Assembly (NCBI RefSeq): GCF_937976265.1
Contig: NZ_CALJRX010000307.1
Location: forward strand, 1-20,606
Length of the DNA stretch: 20,606 nucleotides
Direction: 5' to 3'
From: an uncultured Haemophilus sp.
GTDB lineage: Bacteria; Pseudomonadota; Gammaproteobacteria; Enterobacterales; Pasteurellaceae
The notes beneath the pieces were generated by a model. That model was not told where the DNA came from. It saw only the letters and a program-made list of their open reading frames with translations, and searched no databases. Of the stretch, positions 6,586 to 12,476 are shown one piece after another. Position 1 is the first letter of the stretch. Every line of letters starts with the position of its first letter. Position numbers and translations under genes: made by a program.

Positions 6586-7571
6586 TAGTCCACCACCTTT
6601 TGTTTAATCAGTACCCAAGCAAAGAATGGCGCACCGATAAAGCCGGTGAGAATGCCGAGTGGAATTTCTTGAATGTATAAATTGCGGGCAAGCGTGTCGA
6701 TAATGAGCAAGAAAATCGCGCCGATAAGTCCGGCAAGCGGTAAGCTTTTAACATTGTTATCACCGATGAAAAGCCGTGCTAAATGCGGAATGACTAAACC
6801 AAGCCAACCTATTGTCCCGCTTAAACAAACCGATGAAGCCGTCAGCAATGTGGCACAAACCACCATTAATCCACGCTCTAATCGAATATTTGCCCCAATC
6901 AATTTCGCTTCGCGATCGCCTAACGAAAGCACGTTAATGCGCCAACGCATTAAAAATAAACCAAGGGTAGTGAGAAGAATGACAGGAGAAAGCACGAGTA
7001 AATTGTCGTAATTGGATTTGGTTAGGCTACCTAATTGCCAATACACAATGTCAGCAAGTTGAGTTTCGGGATCGGCGAGATACTTTAGTAAGCCCAGTGT
7101 TGCCATCATAAAGCCCGAAACGATAATGCCGGAAAGCACTAAAACAATGGTGGAGTCGCGCTGAATTAAACGCGGTAAATTCATCGTGAGCAAGACGGCA
7201 ATCAAACCACCGACAAAAGCAAAGGCTTGAATGCCCAGCATGCCCGAACCGATTAAAATCGCTAATGCCGCCCCCACACAAGCGCCATTAGACACGCCTA
7301 AAATATCTGGTGAAACCAATGGATTGCGAAAAATACCTTGATATACCACACCGGCAATAGCCAGGGAGGCGCCGACCAAAATCGCGGCGAGTGTACGCGG
7401 TAAACGTAGATTAAAAATGATGTTGTTTTGCACATCATTGATGTTATTGCCAATCAGACTTTGTACAACATTCTCAAGCGGAATCGCAAAACGCCCCCAA
7501 GAGAGCGAACATAAAATGAGCCCAATAAGCAAGCAAAGTAAAAGGGGAAAGGTAAGGGAGGATTTGTTCAT
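6585..7571 (-). CDS. ABC transporter permease, FecCD/BtuC/MolB type
   Basis: Inner-membrane channel subunit, expected to act as a dimer. At 328 residues it has about ten hydrophobic segments, as in BtuC. Family motifs: LRLPRTLAAILVGASLAIAG (56-75) with YQGIFRNPLVSPDILGVSNG after it, the coupling stretch GTIGWLGLVIPHLARLF, and the C-terminal EIPLGILTGFIGAPFFAWVL. It is the first gene of the permease-ATPase-binding protein-mop unit. The ATG at 7571 has only a weak GAG close upstream, and no better in-frame start exists. It is preceded by a promoter overlapped by two 11-base repeats, so it is likely repressed through them. The tusE terminator immediately upstream insulates it. Confidence 0.93.
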   Translation of the reverse strand: MNKSSLTFPLLLCLLIGLILCSLSWGRFAIPLENVVQSLIGNNINDVQNNIIFNLRLPRTLAAILVGASLAIAGVVYQGIFRNPLVSPDILGVSNGACVGAALAILIGSGMLGIQAFAFVGGLIAVLLTMNLPRLIQRDSTIVLVLSGIIVSGFMMATLGLLKYLADPETQLADIVYWQLGSLTKSNYDNLLVLSPVILLTTLGLFLMRWRINVLSLGDREAKLIGANIRLERGLMVVCATLLTASSVCLSGTIGWLGLVIPHLARLFIGDNNVKSLPLAGLIGAIFLLIIDTLARNLYIQEIPLGILTGFIGAPFFAWVLIKQKVVD

Positions 7572-7596
7572 ATACTCAAAATTCGTTGTTTTTATA

Positions 7597-7625
7597 AGTA
7601 TATAGCGATTATATTTTTTTGTATA
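7597..7625 (-). promoter_or_regulatory. Promoter of the ABC transporter operon
   Basis: On the - strand, -35 TATACA (7625-7620, 4/6) and -10 TATACT (7602-7597, 5/6) are separated by 17 bp, about 25 bases before the permease ATG. A second -10-like TATAAT lies at 7613-7608 but has no good -35. Confidence 0.5.
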
Positions 7626-7631
7626 TAGCGA
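7598..7631 (-). promoter_or_regulatory. Two 11-base direct repeats over the transporter promoter, candidate ModE half-sites
   Basis: TCGCTATATAC occurs twice on the - strand (7631-7621 and 7608-7598), 23 bp apart, about two helical turns. One copy contains most of the -35 and the other most of the -10. The repeat resembles the CG-x-TATATA half-site of ModE operators as I recall it. The arrangement is direct, not palindromic, so another repressor is possible. Confidence 0.5.
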
Positions 7632-7640
7632 AATTTGAGT

Positions 7641-7671
7641 AAAAAAATAACCGCACTTTATCGTGCGGTTA
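7641..7671 (-). terminator. Rho-independent terminator of ttcA-tusE, with uptake signal in the stem
   Basis: Perfect 9-bp stem TAACCGCAC (7648-7656) / GTGCGGTTA (7663-7671), 6-base loop, and A-run 7641-7647 giving a U-tail on the - strand. It includes the uptake signal ACCGCACTT (7650-7658). It begins 7 bases after the tusE stop. Confidence 0.9.
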
Positions 7672-7678
7672 CGTTATT

Positions 7679-8008
7679 TTATAAGCATTTAGCTGGTTTT
7701 GGCAGCCCAGCCAGTTTGGTTGCTTGTTTAGCTGGTCCGTCAGGGAAGAGTCGTTGCAAATAGCGACTATTACCTTTATCCGCACCTAATTTTTCTGACA
7801 TGGCTTTTACCAGCATTCGAATCGCAGGGGAGGTGTTATATTCTTGGTAAAAATCACGCACAAAATAAATCACTTCCCAGTGAGCGTCGGTCAGTTCTAC
7901 ACCTTCTAGCTGGGCGATGTGTTTTGCTACATCTTCATTCCAATCAGCAATATTAAGTAAATAGCCAAAAGCGTCCGTTTCGATTTGTTTTCCTTGCACG
8001 GTAATCAT
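7679..8008 (-). CDS. tusE: Sulfur carrier protein TusE (DsrC family)
   Basis: Accepts persulfide sulfur from TusBCD and passes it to MnmA for 2-thiolation of wobble uridine in tRNA Lys, Glu and Gln. It has 109 residues, the same length as E. coli TusE. The catalytic penultimate Cys108 is present (PKPAKCL). The family stretches DAHWEVIYFVRDFYQEYNTSPAIRMLVKAM and SRYLQRLFPDGPAKQATKLAGLPKP are clear. It starts one base after the ttcA stop, and its ribosome binding site lies within the ttcA end, so the two are co-translated. The lack of the second DsrC cysteine fits TusE rather than a sulfite-reductase partner. Confidence 0.95.
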   Translation of the reverse strand: MITVQGKQIETDAFGYLLNIADWNEDVAKHIAQLEGVELTDAHWEVIYFVRDFYQEYNTSPAIRMLVKAMSEKLGADKGNSRYLQRLFPDGPAKQATKLAGLPKPAKCL

Positions 8009-8009
8009 A

Positions 8010-8939
8010 TTAATTCACTTCTTTAAAGCTGATCATTTCATTATCGGAGTAGTCAGACGCATCTTCATCATCAAATGTCATTGGTTCGATACGTTCTTCA
8101 TCAAATGCGGTGTCCCCTTCAATGCCATCAAGTGATTGGCCATGTTTAATGCCTTTGAAATCGAAGAGTTTTGGGTCACATAAGTGTGACAACGTAATGT
8201 TTTGCATCGCACTAAACATGGTTTCTAAGCGACCTGGATATTGACGGTCCCAAGTATTCAGCATTTCTTTCACGACTTGACGTTGTAAATTAGGTTGAGA
8301 ACCACATAAATTACAAGGGATAATTGGGAATTCTTTGGCTACGGCATATTTTTCAATATCTTTTTCTTTACAATAAGCCAATGGACGAATCACGATTTGC
8401 TTGCCGTCATCTGAAATTAATTTCGGTGGCATAGATTTTAGTTTCCCACCGTAGAACATATTCAGAAACAGGGTAGCCAGCATATCATCACGATGGTGTC
8501 CAAGTGCAATTTTTGTTGCGCCAAGTTCAGTTGCCGTACGGTATAAAATACCACGGCGTAGACGAGAGCAGAGAGAACACGTTGTTTTACCTTCTGGAAT
8601 TTTCTCTTTTACAATGCCATAAGTATTTTCTTCAACGATTTTATAATCCACACCAATACTTTGCAGATATTCAGGTAAAACATGCTCAGGAAAACCAGGC
8701 TGTTTTTGGTCTAAATTGACAGCTACGATATCAAATCTAATCGGTGCACTTTGTTGTAAATTCAACAAAATATCAAGAAGTGTATAGCTGTCTTTACCAC
8801 CAGAAAGACAAACCATTACTTTATCACCCTCTTCAATCATGCCAAAATCAGCAATTGCATTGCCTACATTGCGACGAAGACGTTTTTGCAGTTTATTGAA
8901 ATTATAAGTCTGTTTTTTATCTTGGTTTTGTTCTGTCAT
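8010..8939 (-). CDS. ttcA: tRNA 2-thiocytidine biosynthesis protein TtcA
   Basis: ATP- and [4Fe-4S]-dependent enzyme that thiolates cytidine 32 in the anticodon loop of certain tRNAs. At 309 residues it has the PP-loop SGGKDS (46-51), the TtcA pair CSLC (C121, C124) and CNLC (C209, C212), which include the cluster ligands, and HHRDD (148-152). The acidic C-terminal tail (about 275-300) is less conserved. It lies directly downstream of the tRNA-Leu terminator, with only about 20 bases for a private promoter, so it may be fed by read-through. It forms an operon with tusE. The start has a weak AAAG upstream but matches the family N terminus TYNFNKLQKRLRRNVG. Confidence 0.96.
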   Translation of the reverse strand: MTEQNQDKKQTYNFNKLQKRLRRNVGNAIADFGMIEEGDKVMVCLSGGKDSYTLLDILLNLQQSAPIRFDIVAVNLDQKQPGFPEHVLPEYLQSIGVDYKIVEENTYGIVKEKIPEGKTTCSLCSRLRRGILYRTATELGATKIALGHHRDDMLATLFLNMFYGGKLKSMPPKLISDDGKQIVIRPLAYCKEKDIEKYAVAKEFPIIPCNLCGSQPNLQRQVVKEMLNTWDRQYPGRLETMFSAMQNITLSHLCDPKLFDFKGIKHGQSLDGIEGDTAFDEERIEPMTFDDEDASDYSDNEMISFKEVN

Positions 8940-8958
8940 ATTAATTTACTTTAGCTAA

Positions 8959-8986
8959 TAAAAAAGCCCTGAATAACTTCAGAGCT
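8959..8986 (-). terminator. Terminator (possible attenuator) between tRNA-Leu and ttcA
   Basis: On the - strand AGCTCTGAA (8986-8978) pairs with TTCAGGGCT (8973-8965) through a 4-base loop with one G-U pair, followed by TTTTTTA. It ends the tRNA transcript, and any read-through enters ttcA 20 bases later. Confidence 0.85.
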
Positions 8987-8997
8987 TATAAATTCTG

Positions 8998-9083
8998 TGG
9001 TGCCTAGGGTCGGACTCGAACCGACACGGTTATTCACCGGCGGATTTTGAATCCGCTGCGTCTACCAATTTCGCCACCCAGGC
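8998..9083 (-). tRNA. tRNA-Leu (anticodon CAA), CCA encoded
   Basis: 86 bases on the - strand. The acceptor arm GCCTGGG pairs with CCTAGGC (one G-U), followed by discriminator A and encoded CCA (9000-8998). The anticodon stem GCGGA/TCCGC holds the loop TTCAAAA, giving anticodon CAA, which reads UUG. The variable arm is long, as in class II tRNAs, and the T arm is GTCGG-TTCGAGT-CCGAC. Base 32 is T, so this tRNA is not a substrate of the neighbouring TtcA, which modifies C32. Confidence 0.97.
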
Positions 9084-9099
9084 ATTTGGGTTGTTCTGA

Positions 9100-9127
9100 A
9101 TTATACGTTTATCTTACTTCGTTGCAA
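9100..9127 (-). promoter_or_regulatory. Promoter of tRNA-Leu
   Basis: On the - strand, -35 TTGCAA (9127-9122) and a perfect -10 TATAAT (9105-9100) with a 16-bp spacer, placing the start site about 10 bases before the mature tRNA 5' end. Confidence 0.75.
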
Positions 9128-9239
9128 GTAAAATTTCATTAAAAACGTGTGGTTGTTTTAAATTTCATCAACTTGTATTCAAAGATGAAAGGGAAGTTTA
9201 AAATAATTTGATACGTTGTCACAATTTATGCGTAAAATA

Positions 9240-9265
9240 AAAGCTTAGTATTTCTACTAAGCTTT
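9240..9265 (-). terminator. Terminator of the ferritin operon
   Basis: Perfect 11-bp stem AAAGCTTAGTA (9240-9250) / TACTAAGCTTT (9255-9265) with a 4-base loop, 12 bases after the last ferritin stop. The - strand continues TATTTTA. Between here and the tRNA promoter (9128-9239) I see no gene. Confidence 0.85.
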
Positions 9266-9277
9266 ATGATTATCTAA

Positions 9278-9778
9278 TTAAGCGGTTTGACCAGCAAGGT
9301 TACCTAAATCTTTATCGATTAAGAATAAGCCTTTGCCATCTTCGCCAAGAAGATTTAATTTGTCTAAAATACTGCTGAATAATTTCTCTTCTTCGTGTTG
9401 TTCTGCAACATACCATTGTAAGAAATTGAATGCAGAGTAGTCTTTTTCTTCAAAAGTTTTACCCACTAACTCATTGATTTTACTTGTGATCAATTTTTCG
9501 TGTTCGTAAGTTAATTCAATGATTTCTTTTAATGATTTGTACTCATGCGAAGGGGCTTCAATTGCAGTGATTACCGCTAATGCACCAGTTTCATTTAAAT
9601 AAGTAAATAATTTACGCATGTGTTGCATTTCTTCTGCAGCGTGTTCTGATAAGAATTTAGCTGCACCTTCAAAACCATTTTGTTCGCACCATGCACTCAT
9701 TTGTAAGTAAAGGTTTGAAGAGTAGAACTCAAGGTTCATTTGATCATTTAATAATTTGATTACGTTTGCTGATAACAT
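9278..9778 (-). CDS. Non-haem ferritin, second gene of tandem pair
   Basis: Iron storage protein of the bacterial FtnA family: 24 subunits form a shell that oxidises Fe(II) and stores the mineral. It has 166 residues. Ferroxidase ligands sit at the E. coli FtnA positions: E17 (LEFYSS), E50 and H53 (EEMQHM), E94 (YEHEK), E126, Q127 and E130 (AEQHEEEK). It is clearly a paralogue of the upstream gene; the C-terminal half (FNFLQWYVAEQHEEEKLF) is nearly the same. AAGGAG lies upstream, 20 bases after the first gene's stop. Both copies keep the full catalytic site, so neither looks like an inactive FtnB-type partner. They may form mixed shells. Confidence 0.95.
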   Translation of the reverse strand: MLSANVIKLLNDQMNLEFYSSNLYLQMSAWCEQNGFEGAAKFLSEHAAEEMQHMRKLFTYLNETGALAVITAIEAPSHEYKSLKEIIELTYEHEKLITSKINELVGKTFEEKDYSAFNFLQWYVAEQHEEEKLFSSILDKLNLLGEDGKGLFLIDKDLGNLAGQTA

Positions 9779-9798
9779 TTTGTATTCTCCTTCTAAAA

Positions 9799-10284
9799 TT
9801 ATAATGTTGCTAAATCACGATCGATAAAGTAAAGCGAATGGCCGTCTTCACCCAGCAAGTTAAATTTATCAATAATGCTATTGAATAATTTTTCTTCTTC
9901 GTGTTGTTCTGCAACGTACCATTGTAAGAAGTTAAAAGTAGAATAGTCTTTGTTTGCAAAAGTCACTTCAACTAATTCATTAATTTTAGAGGTAATGAAT
10001 TTTTCATGTTCAAGTGTGGTTTCAAATACTTCTCTAAGTGATTTGTAGTCATTCTTAGGCGCATCAATTTTACCTAAAAGTGGCATACCACTTGTTTCAC
10101 TCACATATTTGAATAATTTTTGCATGTGTTCTAATTCTTCATCAGCATGACGAAGTAAAAATGCTGCAGCACCTTCGTAACCGTGTTTGCTACACCAAGA
10201 ACTCATTTGTAAATAAACATTAGAAGAGTAGAACTCTAAATTGATTTGTTCATTTAACTTATCTGCGATTGCTTTATTAAGCAT
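9799..10284 (-). CDS. ftnA: Non-haem ferritin, first gene of tandem pair
   Basis: FtnA-type ferritin of 161 residues. I chose the ATG at 10284 (MLNKAIADKLN) rather than the in-frame TTG at 10290: AAGGAG (10291-10296) is exactly 6 bases from the ATG but abuts the TTG, and the ATG start aligns with the paralogue MLSANVIKLLN. Ferroxidase residues E17, E50, H53, E94, E126, Q127 and E130 are all present. It is promoter-proximal in the two-gene operon, and a Fur-box-like site overlaps its promoter, so iron responsiveness is likely. Whether Fur acts as repressor or activator cannot be told. Confidence 0.95.
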   Translation of the reverse strand: MLNKAIADKLNEQINLEFYSSNVYLQMSSWCSKHGYEGAAAFLLRHADEELEHMQKLFKYVSETSGMPLLGKIDAPKNDYKSLREVFETTLEHEKFITSKINELVEVTFANKDYSTFNFLQWYVAEQHEEEKLFNSIIDKFNLLGEDGHSLYFIDRDLATL

Positions 10285-10355
10285 AACCAACTCCTTTCCT
10301 TATTAAGTAGAGATTAAAAATAAAAACAAGACTGCTTAACTTGTCATCGGTGTGC

Positions 10356-10384
10356 ATTCTAATCTCACAAATGAGAATAATCAA
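10356..10384 (-). promoter_or_regulatory. Promoter of the ferritin operon with overlapping Fur-like site
   Basis: On the - strand, -35 TTGATT (10384-10379, 4/6) and -10 TAGAAT (10361-10356, 5/6) with a 17-bp spacer. AATGAGAATAATCAAG (10370-10385, + strand) overlaps the -35 and spacer and matches 11 of 16 bases of the Fur box core. Confidence 0.6.
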
Positions 10385-10437
10385 GCATTTTTTAAAATTA
10401 TTTTTTGTAAACCACTAATAATAAAAGAAAAATCAAT

Positions 10438-10486
10438 GTTAATTATTCTCATTTATGCAATATATGTAAAATAAATTCTCATTATC
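10438..10486 (-). promoter_or_regulatory. Two further Fur-box-like sites upstream of the ferritins
   Basis: On the - strand AATGAGAATAATTAAC (10453-10438) and GATAATGAGAATTTATTTT (10486-10468). The first matches 13 of the 16 bases compared, the second 13 of 19 of GATAATGATAATCATTATC. They lie about 55-125 bp upstream of the ferritin -35, too far for simple promoter occlusion. They could serve activation or looping, or a separate transcript heading right. Confidence 0.4.
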
Positions 10487-10501
10487 AGATCAAGAATGAT
10501 G

Positions 10502-10966
10502 AAATCTGGTGAATTGATGTACACAGTTGTATTCAGAATTTACGTAGCGTTATCTCAAAATTTCATTCTAATTTAATTATTCCATCTCGAAGACATCCAT
10601 TTATTTCTTCTATATCCATAAGCCGAAACTCATCTTATTTTGAGTAATGCATGAAATAGGATAGTCACTTATATTGATTTGTGACATTTTCATATATTTA
10701 ATTTAACATAATATACATTATGCGAAATCAATTACAAGGTTAGTGAAAGCTACGCATTAATAAGATCACAGAGTTATGCACAGGTCACGAATACCACTCA
10801 AACGATGCGGAATCTAGTTTCATAGCACTTTGCAATAAGGTTAAATAATGATTTATACACTCTAAAGTTGTTATGTAAGGAAAAAATAAAGAAGTTTATA
10901 TGTATCAAATAATGACAACGCTACGTGAATTCTGCGTTATTTTATGAGGTGAATATCATCAGATTT
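10502..10966. repeat. Non-coding 465-bp element bounded by imperfect inverted repeats
   Basis: Left arm: AAATCTGGTGA (10502-10512), then CAGAATTTACGTAGCGTT (10534-10551). Right arm, as reverse complement: AAATCTGATGA (10966-10956), then CAGAATTCACGTAGCGTT (10934-10917). Outer blocks match 10/11 and inner blocks 17/18, with the same 32-base offset in both arms. The middle is AT-rich, with no open frame of note and no transposase remnant that I can recognise. It also holds a 6-bp dyad CATAAT/ATTATG (10707-10722). No target duplication is evident. It could be a miniature transposable element, a decayed insertion sequence or a large regulatory palindrome. Confidence 0.6.
10774..10782 (+). other. 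DnaA-box match in non-coding DNA
   Basis: TTATGCACA fits the consensus TTATNCACA exactly; TTATACACT (10853-10861) is one base off. Two boxes 79 bp apart are too few to call an origin or titration site. Confidence 0.3.
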
Positions 10967-10973
10967 AAAAAAG

Positions 10974-11010
10974 AAAAACGTAAATCTCAGGGATTAAGAT
11001 TTACGTTTTT
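10974..11010 (-). terminator. Terminator downstream of sbcB
   Basis: Perfect 14-bp stem AAAAACGTAAATCT (10974-10987) / AGATTTACGTTTTT (10997-11010) with a 9-base loop. A/T tails on both sides make it potentially bidirectional. It lies about 40 bases after the sbcB stop. A small GTGAC/GTCAC hairpin (11027-11039) sits between. Confidence 0.85.
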
Positions 11011-11052
11011 GATGAATGGCATTTTTGTGACTATGTCACGATATGTATAAGA

Positions 11053-12474
11053 TTAAGATAACAGTTTTGCACCGTATTCATAAACCTGTTGTAGTAAATT
11101 CAGTTTGGTTGGATTATCCGAATATTCCTCTGCTAACTGCTGTAAACTTTCTTCAAATTTAACCGCACTTTGTTCTAATTTACGTTGGCGATATTTTTGC
11201 CATTTGATTTGCTCAGCACGATTTAGGGTTTTGTAGAAATGTCTTGCACGATAATGGAATAACAATTCAGGAATTCGTTTATCTTCAAATGCTAAACCAT
11301 GATCAGCTAATTTTTCAGGTGGTAAATCACGTAAAATAGCCATATTGTTTTTATCGGCATTGCTAAAGAAACCGTTATAAAGCTCCGTTTCTACATTATC
11401 GCTCGGCTCAAATTCGCGTTCTTCTGAGAAGATTTCAATAACTTTCTCGCGAATATCTAAGGATTGGCGCAATTTTGCTAAATTATCTAAGCATTGTTGT
11501 CTGTCTATCCCTAAACGAGCTGCATTTTCTGGCAGTAACGTTTTTGCAGGAGCCAAAATTGGGCATTTATTAATATGAACCAATTTCAATGGAACTGATG
11601 AAACTCCCCTTTCTTCTAGCTCGCTTTTCTTGGTATATAAATCTTGCCGCAAATCAACCGCACTTTTACTGAGTAAATTATCAATATCACCTGATAAATC
11701 ACAGACGATTACGGCATTTTGATTAGTTGGATGCCATGCTAATGGTGCCACCCAAGCACAATTGCCGCGATAATTTCCTAACATGCCCGAAACGTGCACT
11801 AATGGTGTCATTTCCGCGGTGTCGATCAGTTTCTCAATTTCCTTTTTACCTCTATGCTCAAAGAAGAATTGAAATAATTTAGGCTGCTTTTCTTTGATTA
11901 ATTTAGCCATAGCGATGGTTGCATACACATCCGACATCGCATCATGGGCATTTTCATGCTCAATACCATTTGCTTTGGTTAGCTTTTCTAAGCGAAAGCT
12001 TGGCATACCATCATCGTCATAAGCCCAATTTATCCCTTCTGGACGCAGCGCATAGCAAGCCCGGACCAAATCCAGTAAATCCCAACGAGAATTGCCATTT
12101 TTCCAGCTGTATTCATAGGGATCAATAAAATTGCGGTAAAAAGTATAACGAGTCATTTCATCGTCATAACGAATGTTGTTGTAACCCATCACACAAGTAT
12201 TAGGTTGTGAAAACTCAGCTAGAATTTTTGCGGCAAATTCAGGTTCAGGAATCCCCTTTTCATTACATTCTTGTGGCGTGATTCCTGTGACCATTACGGC
12301 CTCGGGAACTGGCAAATAATCATTGGTTTGCTTGCAATACAACATAATAGGCTCACCAATGATATTGAAATCGGCATCGGTACGAATACCGGCAAATTGA
12401 GCAGGACGATCACTTGCCGGATTGATACCAAAACTTTCGTAATCGTAGATAAAAAAACTAAAATCTGTTGCCAT
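11053..12474 (-). CDS. sbcB: Exodeoxyribonuclease I
   Basis: Processive 3'-5' exonuclease on single-stranded DNA, acting in recombination, mismatch repair and end trimming. It has 473 residues (E. coli 475). The DEDDh active site is complete: D11 and E13 (YDYES), D104 (RYDDE), H177 and D182 (NAHDAMSD). Motifs NNIRYDDE, SRWDLLDLVRACYALRPEG and LTKANGIEHENAHDAM are nearly as in E. coli. The C-terminal part is the SH3-like and helical extension of ExoI. The start lies 2 bases after the stop of the transporter gene, so it is translated from a shared message. It contains two uptake signals, 11162-11170 and 11657-11665. Confidence 0.97.
   Translation of the reverse strand: MATDFSFFIYDYESFGINPASDRPAQFAGIRTDADFNIIGEPIMLYCKQTNDYLPVPEAVMVTGITPQECNEKGIPEPEFAAKILAEFSQPNTCVMGYNNIRYDDEMTRYTFYRNFIDPYEYSWKNGNSRWDLLDLVRACYALRPEGINWAYDDDGMPSFRLEKLTKANGIEHENAHDAMSDVYATIAMAKLIKEKQPKLFQFFFEHRGKKEIEKLIDTAEMTPLVHVSGMLGNYRGNCAWVAPLAWHPTNQNAVIVCDLSGDIDNLLSKSAVDLRQDLYTKKSELEERGVSSVPLKLVHINKCPILAPAKTLLPENAARLGIDRQQCLDNLAKLRQSLDIREKVIEIFSEEREFEPSDNVETELYNGFFSNADKNNMAILRDLPPEKLADHGLAFEDKRIPELLFHYRARHFYKTLNRAEQIKWQKYRQRKLEQSAVKFEESLQQLAEEYSDNPTKLNLLQQVYEYGAKLLS
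11162..11170 (-). repeat. DNA uptake signal sequence inside sbcB (3' part)
   Basis: ACCGCACTT on the + strand; the sense strand encodes Ser-Ala-Val in QSAVKFEE. Confidence 0.9.
11657..11665 (-). repeat. DNA uptake signal sequence inside sbcB (middle)
   Basis: ACCGCACTT on the + strand; the sense strand encodes Ser-Ala-Val in KSAVDLRQ. Confidence 0.9.
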
Positions 12475-12476
12475 AA

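Noticed and set aside
9163..9190. TTTCATC/GATGAAA inverted repeat as a terminator
   Set aside because: Seven-bp stem with a 14-base loop, no G/C core and no U-run on either strand.
10285..10290. TTG start giving the first ferritin two extra residues
   Set aside because: The TTG abuts the AAGGAG with no spacing; the ATG at 10284 is ideally spaced and aligns with the paralogue.
10707..10722. CATAAT/ATTATG dyad as a regulator site
   Set aside because: A 6-bp AT-rich dyad with no gene or promoter beside it; easily explained by chance.
10502..10966. Chromosomal origin of replication
   Set aside because: There is only one exact DnaA box and one near-match, no AT-rich 13-mers or GATC cluster, and none of the usual origin neighbours such as mioC, mnmG or dnaA.
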